From assembly GCA_000708835.1 (NCBI GenBank), contig DF236989.1:237285-301284 (forward strand): 64,000 nt of DNA, in the 5' to 3' direction. How positions within the stretch are numbered: the first letter of the stretch is position 1; every line of letters begins with the position of its first letter. Shown piece by piece: positions 11,318 through 24,200 of the stretch. The position numbers were made by a program, and so were the translations under genes. The notes below the pieces were generated by a model. That model was not told where the DNA came from. It did not search any database and saw nothing but the letters and a program-made list of their open reading frames with translations. The DNA is from Klebsormidium nitens (Eukaryota > Streptophyta > Klebsormidiophyceae > Klebsormidiales > Klebsormidiaceae).

Positions 11318-14300
11318 ATGGCGTTTGTTTGGATCCTGGGCGTTTACATAGCTTTCATCGCTTTGTTTCTCCTCGTCATGCTCTTTGGAGAGTCACCGGC
11401 ATTCGAAGGCACCATTGTGCATTCTGCACACACTTTTATAACGTCGCGGAGCTGCGAATTGATCCAGTAAGCACCACATTTCTGACGCGCCTGCTACATC
11501 TTTAGGACTGATTATGCCAGCCAAACATTCTTACTATCAATCTTGTATATGAGCACGACTGTGTTAAAAAGCACGGGAGTACAGGTCTTGTAAGTTGCCT
11601 TCTTATGAAAGATTGCAAGGATTCTCGCCAACTCTGCTTTCACATGTGACATCGCCCTTCTGGAATGCAGATTGATTGCAGGCACATCGCTTGGGTCAAG
11701 GAATCTGAGTTTTCAGACAATTCAACACCACCATTGCAAGTGCTTGTTGGAAACAGCAGGGGTTAGTGGAGGCAACACAGAGCTTAGCGAACAAAGTTGG
11801 GGATAAGAAAAATGAAACAGGAAGGGGGACCACTTAGTGCAACGCCGCACTACCAGCTCCGTAAGCTACAGATCTTCTTTGTCAATGTCTTTCAACACTC
11901 CGTCAGTCGGACGAATGCTGCCATGCTGGCCGGTACGATTTCTGTCATGTGTTTTTGCAGAGTGGGGATACAGCGCGCCTGCGGGGAGCGTGCCGCGCGC
12001 TTCTGCTCAGGGGCCTGCGATGCTTTTCTGAACAAACCAAACCCAGCCTTGCAGGTAAGCCTCAAACACACGAGATTCTCTCAAAGCCACTTTCTTACTT
12101 TTCTGATGGAATACACTCCCCAATCAGAACTATATTGTAGAAACTGAGAAGCATGTGATAGGTTGGATGGATATTCATAATACCCAAATGTTTGCCATGT
12201 CAGGAAGAAGGCATGGTCGTGGATTGAGGGGGAACTAAGTATGAAATTGAGCTGGCAAACATTTCAGATTTTAAGAGGCGAAAGGAACTAGAAGTTTGGG
12301 TACAAACATTCCGTTGAACGTGGCCCGATCCAAAGATCTGAATCAACCCCATCAATTAGATTTTAAAAAAAAAATCCATTCAACATCAGTCATGCACAAG
12401 TTTAAGTGGACTTGTGTTTCATGCACACAAGATGTCCATTGAAAGACACACAGTCTGTTACTCGGTGCTTGGCGCAACTGCTGGTTTAATGAACACTGCA
12501 AGCGTCCTTCCTTCCAGATTCGTGTCCTTTTGGAAAACCTCAATCGCCTCATGGTCTGAACAAATCGAGAGTGATGCTAAACCCCTCAGTTTTCCACAGA
12601 TCTTCTACTTGGTCCTGATCGGAGGGGGTTGGCTGCTGTTTGCAACTGTCGCGCTTCCGCTCATCCCGGGTCTTTACCTCTCCGCTATACACAGGTAAGA
12701 TAGCCAACGCCTCCTGATTCCGGGCTTATGTAGGTTGACTCTTGCCGGTTCCTTTCGTGTCAAGTTGCAGAAGATCAAAGATATTTGAGTTCCTGATTCA
12801 TCGTTCCTTACTCAATTTTAAACTGCAAACTCATCTCTCTGCAGGTACACTGCCCCACTAGCAGTTCTCGGTTGCCTAACCACCTTCCTGTTAACCAGCT
12901 TCTGCGACCCCGGGGTCTTAACCCCGTCGAACGTTGACGCGCACCTGCGCGCCTTCAAGATCGACAACCAGATTTATGAGGAAAAAGTCTGCGGCACCTG
13001 CCAGCTGCCAAGGTGGGCTGTGGCGTCTGAGTTTTGGGGCTCTTGGAGTTGCGGGTATTTGGGCCTTCAAAATCTGCTAATTGTTCTTAAACCGGTAGGA
13101 GAGGAGAGAGTCGAAACTTAGAAAGCCATAAGCTTCTGCCACGGTCGCGGATGTGTATCGTCGCTGTTGAGGTGGTCCTGAGTAGTCCTCACCAGTTCCC
13201 CTGTTCCTGCGTCAGCACTTCGCAGCGTTGGTGACGAGGGTACATACATACTACAGGCTATCTTCTGAGTTAACAAACCGGCCTTTGATGACGAGTAGGA
13301 CCCGCCGCTAGTTCGAAATATTGGAAAACTGAGGTCAAAGGAAAGTGGATCTGCGTCACCTGCCAGCTGCCAGGTAGATTTTCATCGGGTTGCTTTTGAC
13401 GGGGTTCAGTGCTTCTACGTTCAAACCAGGGGCCAGTGAAGAGGGGACTTGCGTTCTGCAGGCGTACGAACTGTCGGCTCCAGAAACATGTACTAGGCTG
13501 GGAAAAAACCGTCCTATCTGCAGGACTTTTGGAGACATTTCCAGGGAGACTGCGATGTCGTTTCATACTCCGGTGACAGCAGGCGCATTGGTTTTTGAAT
13601 TCTCCTTGTGAAAGGAGAAGTGTCGCTTCTTCCGCGCCAAGAATCAACCAGCTCTCTGCCTTTGAACGATGCCCAGAAGAATACGCGATTTGACAGAAGG
13701 ACCATGGGTACCTTGCGAAAGAAACCTTCGCCTGAAAACGCTGGTTGGAGGCTTTACAGGTCCTACACGGACTCGCCCTTCCTTGTACGATGGGAACAAC
13801 CTTCTTTCTTGTTCATACAGGCCCGCTCGGTCGAAGCACTGTAGTGTGTGCAACCGCTGCGTCGCCAGGTTCGACCACCATTGGTAGGTGCGCGCTTTTC
13901 AACCTTTAAAGATTGCTTTGGAAGTTACAGAGAACAACGTACCTCTCCGGCAGACTCTGGATTGTGTGGCTAAGCGGACATGTTTGTAGATACTTTGAAG
14001 GCTGCTACTTTTGATCTTGGCACATAAGGCATAAGCTCTTGACGACTGATAAGACGAATGCTTGACCAGCTTTATCATAGATGTGGACGCTGCTTTCGGC
14101 TCTGAATTGTCATTAGGGTAACGTCGTAATTCATTCGGGCCCTTTCTGCTGTTCCGTTGCAGTGGCTGGATGAACAACTGCATCGGGGAGAGGAACATTC
14201 GATTTTTTGTCGCGTTTCTCATCGGGTGAGAAGAAACCTGCCACCTTCCTCTCCAGTCCGCTTTTATTGTTGCGTGTACCGATACTCACATTCAAAACCC

Positions 14301-16630
14301 AGGGCTGATTGTTGTTCGAACACCGTTTCCTGGTCAGGCTCCCCAGTTTGATCCTAACAAGGAAATGTTTGTGGCAATATATCATCCCAGGATCTGGAGC
14401 GAGCTCAGACTTCGCCTTAAACTGCCGCACTGCTACCATTCCCTATGCCCCCAGAACGCAGGGCTCTGCTGTGGAGATTGCACTGTTCCAAGAGTCCAAG
14501 GGCTTCTCGTGCGATGTCCCGCTGGGACCGCACGCGTGTCAAAAGCAGGGGCGAAAAGACGAAGAAGCAGACCCCCGAAGACCCGTCTCCCTTTGCCGCA
14601 GGCATACATTGCTTTGCTGGTATGGCACGTACCTCATCGCCCAGATCTTGAGGGGCGAGGTCGACAGGCGAAACTTGCTGCCGTTTGTCAGAGGTGGGCC
14701 GTTTTGCATCCTCCTCTGTTGCCGTTCTTCACGTGTCCTTCTGTTTTTGAGACTTTTGGCAATTAGCTGGTGGTATCGACATTCATTGGCGGATACCTCT
14801 CGTCCGGCTTGTGAGACTCCTGACCTGCGCGCCTCTGAGTACGTGGTCCGAAATCCTCGTAACGCTGTGCTTGCCGACATTGTTCGCCGGTATGTCAGAT
14901 CAACAGACCGTCACAGCTCTTCGACTTGATCCGGAAAAGCACCAAAGTAAGACGGGCACACGCGGCGCCTTTTGTTACTCCTGAGCTCTGCTCAGTGCCT
15001 CCTTTCATTGCGTATTGGTTGGTCTTCCAGTTCTGAACAGCCCGGCTGCTCGATTCCGCTCGCTTTTTTTGCCGCAGCGGAAGGCTATCTGCGGCCGGAA
15101 GAAGGCTGGTGGGGTGTGGCGGCCCTTCTTACTCAGGTGAGTACTAAAGCGGCGCTCCTACAAGTGTGCAAGAGACTCGAGACAAGGTGCCTTGTGAACG
15201 CGCTTCGGTATCGTTCCACCATTTTCATTGTCGATCAGATTGCCCTTCCAAGTTCGTGCTTCCTTCATAGGTTGCTAGATGCCTTCATCGCAGGGACAGC
15301 TGTCCATCCAACAAACCGTTATGAACAATATACTTTTCATAAGTGAGCATGACGTCATGCTTCGTCTCTTTAAACTATCATTCTCGGGGCTCTTCGCCAG
15401 CTTGCCGAATGTCAGACCTATGCACCTTGGTACGATCAATTGTTTGCAAGGCTTTCCCATCTTGTTGGGTACATTCTCCTGTCAAGCTGACGTTACCACT
15501 GTTCCCTTCCTTCGGCAACTGACGTCATCCTTGCTTCATGCAGTGGCTGGTGACGTACTTCTCCAACCTGGTGATGCTCGGCGCTTTCACGCTCGTCATC
15601 TCGTGGCTGCTCGCGAGCTTCGCCACGTATCATCTGTACCTCATCTACAAGAATACAACGACCAACGAGGTTGGTGCTAACTCGCTTGGCGTTTTCTAAC
15701 TTGCTCTCTTCTTTTTCTGCTCCGATTGATGTTCCAACGGGTGCTGCCGACTGGCTTGGCACGCTCGGCTTTAAATGATGGCCTCGGGTTCTGCCTCCCG
15801 TCCGGGTATTGCTGGCTCGGAATCGAGCGCTGCCGGATCTGAGCGTATAGGTGATGTCTGCCAAAAAGAACCGTTGTCCCTTTGTTGAGAAGCAGCACTT
15901 TCCGAAATGCATTCACAACAGGCCGCAAACTCTCAACTGGAGGAGCAAAGTCTCAATCAGCAAAGAGAGCGTCTGCTGAAAATGAAGGGGGGTCGTATTC
16001 AGGACAGGAGTGTATGCTTTTTAGGACTCCACTTGATGCGTCGGAAGGAGCGATTGCTCCCACTCTCTTCCTGCTTATTCTCTACAGCCGCCACTCGCGG
16101 CTCTTAGTTTCTGTCGCTTCCGATCCTTGAGTCTCTCCCTGTACTGCTGGAAAACGAGGTCGAAGTCTCTCGAACGCGGATACTTTGTCTGTTCCGCAAG
16201 CGGTTACGAGAGGTTACTCCAGCGTCACGGAGTGCAGCAATAGAGCACGTCATGATCGATCCGCCTTTCACTGCAGACATTCAAATGGGCGGGCTATCAT
16301 CGGTGGCTTCGGGAAGAGGCGTTGGAAAAAGCAAAAGCGGACGCCGCTACGAAGCCTGTGAATAGCGGGGTATTGGTGGCAGCCCTGCCGTCGGAAAATC
16401 ACGTAAGAGAAGAAGACGAGAAGGGTCTATCAAAGGGGGAGGGAGCGAGGGATGTTTCTCGGAGTATGTTCAGACGCTTAAGCAGGGGTTGGTTGTCCAG
16501 GACGCGCTGGAGGAACCATGTAGAGATGGCCATCCCTGAGGTGAAGAACATATACGATCAAGGTCTGTTTGAGAACTTCAAAGAGGTTCTCATACCAAGG
16601 TCGACAAGGACCGGCAAAAAGATTGACTAA
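11318..16630 (+). CDS. DHHC-type protein S-acyltransferase (palmitoyltransferase)
   Basis: Model: 11318-11466, 11961-12054, 12600-12694, 12845-13012, 13821-13883, 14163-14225, 14602-14693, 14767-14889, 15078-15136, 15544-15669, 16277-16630. Phases agree throughout and give 461 aa. It attaches fatty acyl groups to cysteines of membrane proteins. A first transmembrane helix is at about 4-24, two more at about 82-105 and 114-135. The cysteine-rich domain runs from about 158 to 206 with DHHC at 187-190, and its conserved C and H ligands are all visible. Further helices lie near 203-223 and 310-337, followed by the TTxE-type motif (NTTTNE, ending at 344). The charged C-terminal tail is cytosolic. 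Architecture resembles plant PAT15-17 and animal ZDHHC4, suggesting an endomembrane location (inference). Exons 8-9 are the least certain part. Confidence 0.88.
13341..13380 (+). repeat. intronic echo of DHHC exon 4 end
   Basis: Diverged copy of 12980-13016, the last codons of exon 4 plus its donor. The shared core encodes CQLP and is followed by a GT in both. It lies in the following intron about 360 bp downstream in the same orientation. Confidence 0.6.
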
Positions 16631-18112
16631 AGGCCACGCGCAGCCCGAATGGAACGTCCGATCACATTTGCCAACTCGAGCGTCCCTTTGCTTACCCTCG
16701 TGTGCCGCATCCTGTCGGCGCACTGGCGGACCTTCGCAAATCGAGCAACATTTGTTGTTAGGCTAGCTGACGGTAAGGTATAGGGCGTGTACATAAGCTG
16801 CTGCATCCGATGGCAGTTCCTGTGGGCACCGCGACGTTCGGTGGATATGTGCTCATGTTCAATGAAGTCAGAATCCCAAGTAATTAATGATCCCTGCCAA
16901 GTTCCTCAAATCGTTCTTTGAAGTATGTTCATCGTTCCGAAGTGCGGCCAGAAAATCACCAAGCCCGTCAATCCAAAGACATGCCAGGGCTTGCACATGC
17001 CGAGGCGCGGCCACGACGTTGCGGTCGGCCGCGCCCTCCCAATGCATGCGTCCACGCACCAGCCCGCCCGCACGCGTGCCATGTCGAAATCATGCATTAT
17101 TGAAGCATATGAATAAGCAGATTGCAAAAATGGCCTTCAGCTCTGCCTGGGCCGCTTCATTCACTAGATCGCGTGCAGGTTTCTCCCATGGGAGAAAGCG
17201 AGCTACCCGGTGGTAATTGGATTGCAATGCGTTTATGAAATTAGTAGGTAGACGTCAATCTTCATAATTGATATATTCATACCCATTCAAGAGCTCTCGA
17301 GTGCGTTCCTTCATGTGCATGTGAACGACGGATGCGCACGCTTATCGTTTGCATCGTTTGCATTAGAGGCCCATGGGTATTGTATAGATATTCCAAGCTC
17401 CGCGCCGCGCTTGACAAGTCGACTAGCTCTCTCTTAAGATGTTGAAGATGTACGATTTAGTAGTATGCCCTTTATGTGCGCCTTACCATGCAATACATTT
17501 CTTAGGTTCACGACAGACGACGCATCTGCAGCTGATTTAGTTTCTGCAATCAAATGATGAATCTGGGGTTTTCACGGCTCGATAAGTGACTATATGTATA
17601 CTTGGGCTCGTGGATCGCATGTGTGGCAAACTGTAGCTTTTATAAACGCTGACAGTCGACTCCGCGGCCACATAAACTTAATACACGTTGCAACCTGAGT
17701 CACCTCCGGGCTTCGGGATTGTAGGTCGCCCAGGCTCGTGGTCAATTGCGCGAGATAGCCTCATAATTCGAACGATCTCTCCTTTCAATGACTTTAGTCT
17801 GCTGCGCCTGTATTCTAAGCAGATTCGGATACTACTGTAGGGGGCAGCTTTGCAAATCCTCACCCTTAGGACGTAAATCTCTTTGAAAAAGTGGGATACC
17901 AACTACTTTTTCCTGCGGTAAAACGAGCTATTATTCTGAACCAATTTGCAGAATTGCTACCACCAAACAGCGTCCAGAGGGTAGCATCCGTCAAAGGAGA
18001 TTTACAAGAAGGAGCACTTAGTGACAGCGTCCTGTAAAAGTTCGACCGACTTCGTTGTACATCTTCTTGAGCCACCTTACGAATCTTGTCTCGTCAGACT
18101 TTCTATGCGGCT
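16631..18112. other. convergent 3' intergenic region
   Basis: Lies between the DHHC stop (+) and the BTB-protein stop (-). It is AT-rich in parts. No RNA gene, transposon or recognisable coding exon is seen. Confidence 0.55.
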
Positions 18113-19237
18113 CTAGCACCCGAGCATACCTCTGAGGGACCCCCTTCTAGTTCTCTTCCTGTGTGGCGCGGTAAAATCCTCACGCCTAATTTCTACCCCC
18201 TTCGCTCGAGCACTCCCGTCCTCAGGCCTCTCACTTGGTCCCTCGTCGTCTCCCATTTCTTCCTGCCGCCTCTTCACCGCCAAGAGCACATCTCTCGCGA
18301 GATCCAGCCCGTGCTTCTCGAGCTCTTTTTTGCCCAGCTGCACCGCTTGCTCTTCCACTTTCTTCTTCAATGCACTCACGTGTGGGAGCTCCAAGTCCAG
18401 CCCAGGCCACGTCATCACATCTTGAACATCTTCGAGCCCGGTCAGCTTGAAGTCTTTGCTCCAGTCTCGGAACAGGCTTTCCAGGCCGAGTTCATCCGCC
18501 AGGGAAAGGAAAGCGATCTTGTGCGGAGAATCCTTGATGATGGGAACTTCCAGCGTGTAGCAGTACTTTACGACAGACCGGACCACCGTCTCTGAAAGGG
18601 TCTCCGAAACAGCCTTGCTCAAGTCGAAGACGAAGGGGCGCTCCCTTTCCCACCTCTTGGCAAAGAATGCGTGCAGGATTCCGGACTGCATACCGAGGAC
18701 GCAAGAATGAGCCTTCACGCTGAACCCCTGCGCCCGAAGCTCCACGTCCGCTGACTCTTCCACGTTTGCGAGCAGGCTCCCGGCCAGATCTCTCTTCGGT
18801 GCGAGCAGTCCCTCTGGCAGCATGTAGAGCAGCTTCACCTTAACAGTCACCGAGACTCGCTTGAAGTCTTTCTCCGCTAGCTCCCGCTCAACTTCGCTCT
18901 TGAAGATATTCTGGGTTGGCTTCCACTCAAGGCGTCGGTACTTCCTCGTCGGAGCCTTCGTCCAGAGCCTGGTTTCGAAGGAAAAAACGCTCGTGGACGA
19001 CGATCCTGAGCCTACCAGACGGAGCTCATGCCGCCAACCGGTTCTGGGGTGGCACCAAACCGTATACTCCGTCTCTACCTTTCCATCCTTCACACCGCAT
19101 GTCAGGCGCGATGTATGACACTTGTCTAAGCTCGCCATTGCGGTCTCGAGCATAGTCCCTGGCACAGAAAACTTCACATCATAGACGTGTGCTGACCCCT
19201 CAGGTTGAACCTTGCCCTCCACGGACCGTCCTGCCAT
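18113..19237 (-). CDS. MATH/BTB-like domain protein, intronless
   Basis: A single uninterrupted frame of 374 codons. Residues about 15-100 form a beta-rich segment resembling a MATH domain (VYDVKFSVPG ... ELRLVGSG ... FSFETRLW). Residues about 160-270 form a BTB/POZ fold: SADVELRAQGFSVKAHSCVL, then a hydrophobic helix run and KYCYTLEVP. A helical BACK-like stretch and a basic tail (HRKRTRRG, possible nuclear signal) follow. Proteins of this kind usually recruit substrates to Cullin-3 ubiquitin ligases; that role is inferred from the family, and the MATH call is weaker than the BTB call. Lack of introns is notable among these multi-exon neighbours and may indicate retroposition or recent gene birth. 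Confidence 0.75.
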   Translation of the reverse strand: MAGRSVEGKVQPEGSAHVYDVKFSVPGTMLETAMASLDKCHTSRLTCGVKDGKVETEYTVWCHPRTGWRHELRLVGSGSSSTSVFSFETRLWTKAPTRKYRRLEWKPTQNIFKSEVERELAEKDFKRVSVTVKVKLLYMLPEGLLAPKRDLAGSLLANVEESADVELRAQGFSVKAHSCVLGMQSGILHAFFAKRWERERPFVFDLSKAVSETLSETVVRSVVKYCYTLEVPIIKDSPHKIAFLSLADELGLESLFRDWSKDFKLTGLEDVQDVMTWPGLDLELPHVSALKKKVEEQAVQLGKKELEKHGLDLARDVLLAVKRRQEEMGDDEGPSERPEDGSARAKGVEIRREDFTAPHRKRTRRGSLRGMLGC

Positions 19238-21239
19238 TTTGTCGAGCTTGGCGCAAAACTGGCTCCTTCGAAAATTCTCTGACCACGTCGAAGAGAGCTT
19301 TTGGACATCGAAGTCTTCCCTGCGCCGTCAGAGCCTCTTGCCTCCTGGTCGCAGAGTTCCTTCTTTTGCAAAAGCTTCTAGTCGTCCGTTGTTTTTCCAT
19401 ACCTTCTACTCGTGATTCAAGAGCAACTGTACTTTCCAGCAGCAGACTACACAGCAGTCTGCTTCAGATTCCTGACTTTGCAGGTGAATGTACCCGCAGA
19501 AACACAGACCTGTAAGTGTAACGCTACAACTTCGTCGACTAATTACAATCGTCTCACGCTTCGATCGAATGGCATAGAGGCAAGTGGACGATACTGCATG
19601 TAGCTCATCGCGAGGGAGTGCATCATGGCTGTTCGGCTTCGATTTCGAGTTCGGAGCGATTGTCGTTGAACGAAGTCGGATGGAGATACTGCAAGCTGCT
19701 GATGACTTGCTGAAGATATTGCCCGTCGTATGATTGAGCAGTACCTTCCGATGGATTCAGGGGGATCCTCTGGGAGCACGAGGGTCCGGCCTAAACGAGG
19801 TATTTCAGTGTATATATTGTGTGTATCCCGGGGAGTACGGGTAGGGTTGTTCTGAGGGTTACTAGGGTGGGTGGGGGTGCAGAGCACTTGTCTTTCTCCT
19901 GTTTCGGTTTCCTTGAGCTGGTATGCCCAGGGCTCCTGAAATATGTCTGAATCAAGATCACAAAAGGAGTAACCCCTCAGTGAATTGCTTGAAAGTTGTG
20001 GGTCCCGGATTCTCTTCGCAATGCCCCCGCAATGCATCTTTATGCAGCTTCATGGGCACGCAACGCGCACGTACGAAGGGCGATTCATCCTGTTTTTTCA
20101 AAAGCCAAATACCTGCATCCAAATGCTGGGTCCGTCCTTACGAGCTGCTACTACGTGGCAACATTGTCATGGTCCGTAACTTCCATTGGAACTGATATTT
20201 CCAAGAGACTCTCTTCATACCATCAGAGATGTATGATAGACTTATTATCTTGAATCTAATGAGGGTTGCAGACTCGATGTTTGATTTGGAGATGGGCCAA
20301 AAGTTGCTATACGTCATTTGAAAACCGGCCAGCTGCCACTCCTGCAGGCAGCTCATGAGGCTCATTTATTGGCAGCTCAATATTGGCCCAGTATGTGCAC
20401 TGGCGCATCCAAGCATTCGCGCAAGCGTGCTCGACAGATGATTCACTTGCTACGATGAGCATGGTATCATCCACAATTAGAATTCCAACACCTACGTGCA
20501 GGCCTACAGGCTGCACAAGTCATGTATGCCTTGATTAATGCAAACTGTGCGCAAATCGACGGTCGATAAATGCACGCGGACCGCTATCGACGGCTCTCGG
20601 TTTTTCAATATGCTGAACCCATATAAGAAGCGGTTCAAAATATTGGTCGGCCCCGGGCCAAGCTGACTAAAAACTTCAGCCTCGCGCGTCGCTTTCTCCC
20701 CGGGCCTCCTCTGGCAAAAAGGCCGCCGGAGACAGAATACTCTGATCATGTTTGACTTGTGGTGCTCCATAATCACGATCCAAGTGACACGGTTTGCAAC
20801 ACATCCAGATTCTGGGTGAACTTTCGCAATTTCGGTCGAAGTCAAAGGCCAAAAGCTGAGGTAGATCCATGCAACTTATAGCCAGAGGCTGAGGGCAATA
20901 GCAGGGAAAAGGGCCAGCTTAGTCAGGGCTCTGATCAAGATTTTAGGGCATCCTTGCAGAGCCTAAGGCCCGTGGCTGCATGCTAACTTGCATCCTGTTC
21001 ACCTGCCGGTAGAGATGATGAGGAAGCTCAATTCTTAGCCGCGAGCTCTCGAGCTCATATATCTGATCTCTACCAATTGACTTCGTTGCCTCAAGAGAAT
21101 TAGCCATTCAACGGGCATTCAACATCCAACACCTGCGGTGATAAAGAACAAAGCAGGGAGCTAAGTGGCCACATAGCCGAGTGGATCTACTAGATACCAA
21201 TGCACTTTCAGCCCCTGCCAAAGTCATAAAAAGCACAAA
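19238..21239. promoter_or_regulatory. divergent upstream region, BTB and ARM-MYND genes
   Basis: About 2 kb between two divergent start codons. It should contain both promoters and 5' UTRs, and possibly an undetected first exon of the ARM-MYND gene. Scattered short ORFs show no recognisable similarity. No repeat or RNA gene is identified. Confidence 0.5.
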
Positions 21240-24200
21240 ATGCCGCTTCTTTTTCCAGCCAGCCCCAGCAGCCGGTCGGCAGCTGCAAGCAACACTGCCT
21301 TCTCCCCTGCATGGAAAGAGAATGGAAAACGCAGCGCAGAAGAAGTGGAAGCTTTCAAAGTCAAGCTCAATTCCGCCCTGCATGATCACCGGGAGTACAC
21401 AGACTTACCGGTGGGCGAGTCGTCGCCGGGGCTGGAAGCTGCTTTGAATGTTCTGTTGGTAAGGACCTCATGCTGCCTGGTAATAGCTGAAGTGTAGGAT
21501 AAGGTGGCCTGTTGGGAGACCGGATCTAATTTTCAAGCGTGAGCGTTGATTATAGCAGCATTGCATATAGAAGCTTTGTCTTGGGCCACTGGTTGCTAAT
21601 GTGGAAGACTGATCATGCAATGAGTCAGTGAAAAGGTGGCAGGGGAGGTTTGCGCACCTAGAGAAAATGCCTGATGTGAGTATAGCAACCGTTTTGACTA
21701 GGCAGCGGTGCAGATGAAAGCATCACCAGTCTTTTATTTGAGGTTTTCTTCAAGCGCAAAGAAGCTCAAAGGTCGGTGCCTCTTCTCAGACACTTGACAT
21801 GATGTTGCTCAGGTTGCAATGAGAGATGATGTTAAACCAAATGAAAATCTCAATCCTTGGGTTGCTTTTGCAGGGCTTGGCAACTGAAGGCCCATCCAGG
21901 ACAATGGCGGCCAGTGTCGCTGCAAGGGAGGTCTTAGCGGCCGCACTCTATGCGCGCGACTCCACCATCGCAAGTAAGAAGCTCAGCATGATCGAAGAAA
22001 ATGCAACCTCCAGATAATCATGCATCTGTTATCACACCTTTTCTATGTCAAGTGCCTTCACTAAAGCTTTCTGTAGGCAATCTTTGGAGAAAGAAAAGCG
22101 AGTGGCAAGCTAAATTTCCTTTACAAGTCATCAGATCCAATCTGCTCTCTACGAATCCTATGTTTGAGGCCTAAAGTGAAGTTTTGATTCTTCCACTTCG
22201 CTACTGTCGAAAGTATCCAGACAATCAGGCCTTTCAAAAGCTCTAGGCAAGAGCAGCAATATTGGCCCAAATTGTTCTCAATCTAGAACATGCAAACACT
22301 CCCCATTCAGGATTGGCGATCTCGCTTGTACCGTCGATCTTGGGGAACGGAGACCTTAAGACCGGCGTACCAGCAGAGCTAGACGTTGTTGGCAGGCTGA
22401 TCGAGCTCCTCAAAACAGCGCCAGACCTCAAGGTGAGTGGCTCCATCTGGTCTTCATCCACTACCCATTCATCCGACCTTTTACCATCTGACCGCATATG
22501 GGGAAAAGACATTGTCCCGTAGAGTAGACTCCGCTCACAGTCCGGAGCAGCAAGCGCTTGCCACGAGCGTGACGAGACCTATAACAAGAGTTCTTTATCG
22601 TCCTAATCTGGCAACCCAACCTGGCAACCCGAAGTGTTTCCCCAAATGTGAAGTTCTTTGGTCTCTTTAATACAGGCTCAGGACACGTGCTGCGCGGCGC
22701 TAGCGAGCATCGCAAATGCTGTTGCCTTTGAGGATACCACGGAAGCAGAACGTGTTGCGGAGGAAGCTCGGTTCTCAATCCGACAGCGCATCCTTCAGGT
22801 AAGAGGTCACGCAACCCTCGAGCTTCATAGGCAAAGGAGAGACGGTCGAGTAGAAATCTGCTGTATTTCTAAGTTACAATTTCGGTAAAAGGAGTAAGCG
22901 CAACGATTGTCTTGGAGTCGTGTTCCACATGTTTAATGGTCATGATGACCGCGTTTGCCCATTTCGGTATTGTCAGCAGTACTTCTACGTAGAACAGTAG
23001 CCGTGCGACACTTGGAAATATTTGGAGGGGCCTAAAAGCAGTGGCTGCAGCCTAGTAGACAGCGCAGAAGAAGAGGAGCTCACAACTGAGACGAATGAGG
23101 GCCAGCTTCAATTGAAAAACGGGCAGCGAATCATGCGTCTTTTATAGGCTTTACAAGCTGAGCGGCACTTCTATGAGCCGAGATTGATGTCGGAATCGTT
23201 TGGACTAATCGCCTTAGCCACGTTATAGGCGGGCAGAGTCATGCGCAGCGGTTAGGCTCCGCGTCTACCAAAACCTTGGTCGACTTCTTGGCAGCCAATC
23301 ATGTTTGCCTGCCACTACTTCACTCGCTCAACTCCGTTTCAAAGTCCCAAGACACTGCCAGCGCGATGGACTCCTAGCTTTTTCCGCTCAACGCGGAACC
23401 TCATTGGAAACCTTACAAGCGCTGGCTCCGCAGTCAAACGGCCTGGCGGTCCTCCTTCCGATTCTCGCGCGAAAGAAGCAGAGCGAGAAGCAACGGTACC
23501 TGAATGCGTGGGACCTGGAGAGCTGCCAGGTGCGCCGCTGTCTTCGCGCCTCGTTCTTTCTTCTTGTGGCTGCATTTCGGCTTCGACTTCAATGTAACAA
23601 ATGGTGGACATACGAATTTTGCCGATGGTTTGGAAGGAACCAGCAAACATCAACGACTTCTTTCTATCCGCTCCGTGAGCGTTATCTTTCCCGAACCGCC
23701 AAAATGTATGGGCTGTGGTGATCTAGTAGACGAGGGGATTATAACCTATTCAGGTGTGGACTCAGAAGTGGACCAAGCTTGTGCATATTCGTCCTTCCGC
23801 TAAGTGCAACTGCAGGGCATAAGCTTTGGAGCAAAGTAGATATTAAAAATCGATACGCAGAGTCGGCCGTCAAGTTTACAACGAGATCAAGAGGCTGCTG
23901 GTCAAACGTGCTTCAAACGAACAAGCAGGAAACTGCTGTGTCCTGTTACATGTAATAGGTTTTAATTTCTTTCCATGCCCAACTCCCACACGCTACAGGC
24001 ACAAGCGGCCAATGTCCTGACCGCCCTCTTTGAAGCCTGGGATGACGTCGGCTCGCCCGAGGCCGCTGACGTCATCCTGAAAAGCCACGTCATCCCCCGC
24101 CTCGTCGAGCTCACCCGCAGCTACCACGTCGAGGGCGACGCGCAGCGCGCTTCGCTCCGCTGCCTGGTCGCCCTCTGCGCGGCGGATCCGCGCGCGCGCG

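Noticed and set aside
16640-17300. Short ORFs downstream of the DHHC stop
   Set aside because: Small, overlapping on both strands, no motif and no splice context.
23301-23361. Longer ARM-MYND exon 5 starting at the CAG ending 23294
   Set aside because: It would put the conserved helical segment (LLAFSAQRGT) out of frame; the acceptor ending at 23361 keeps phase 0.
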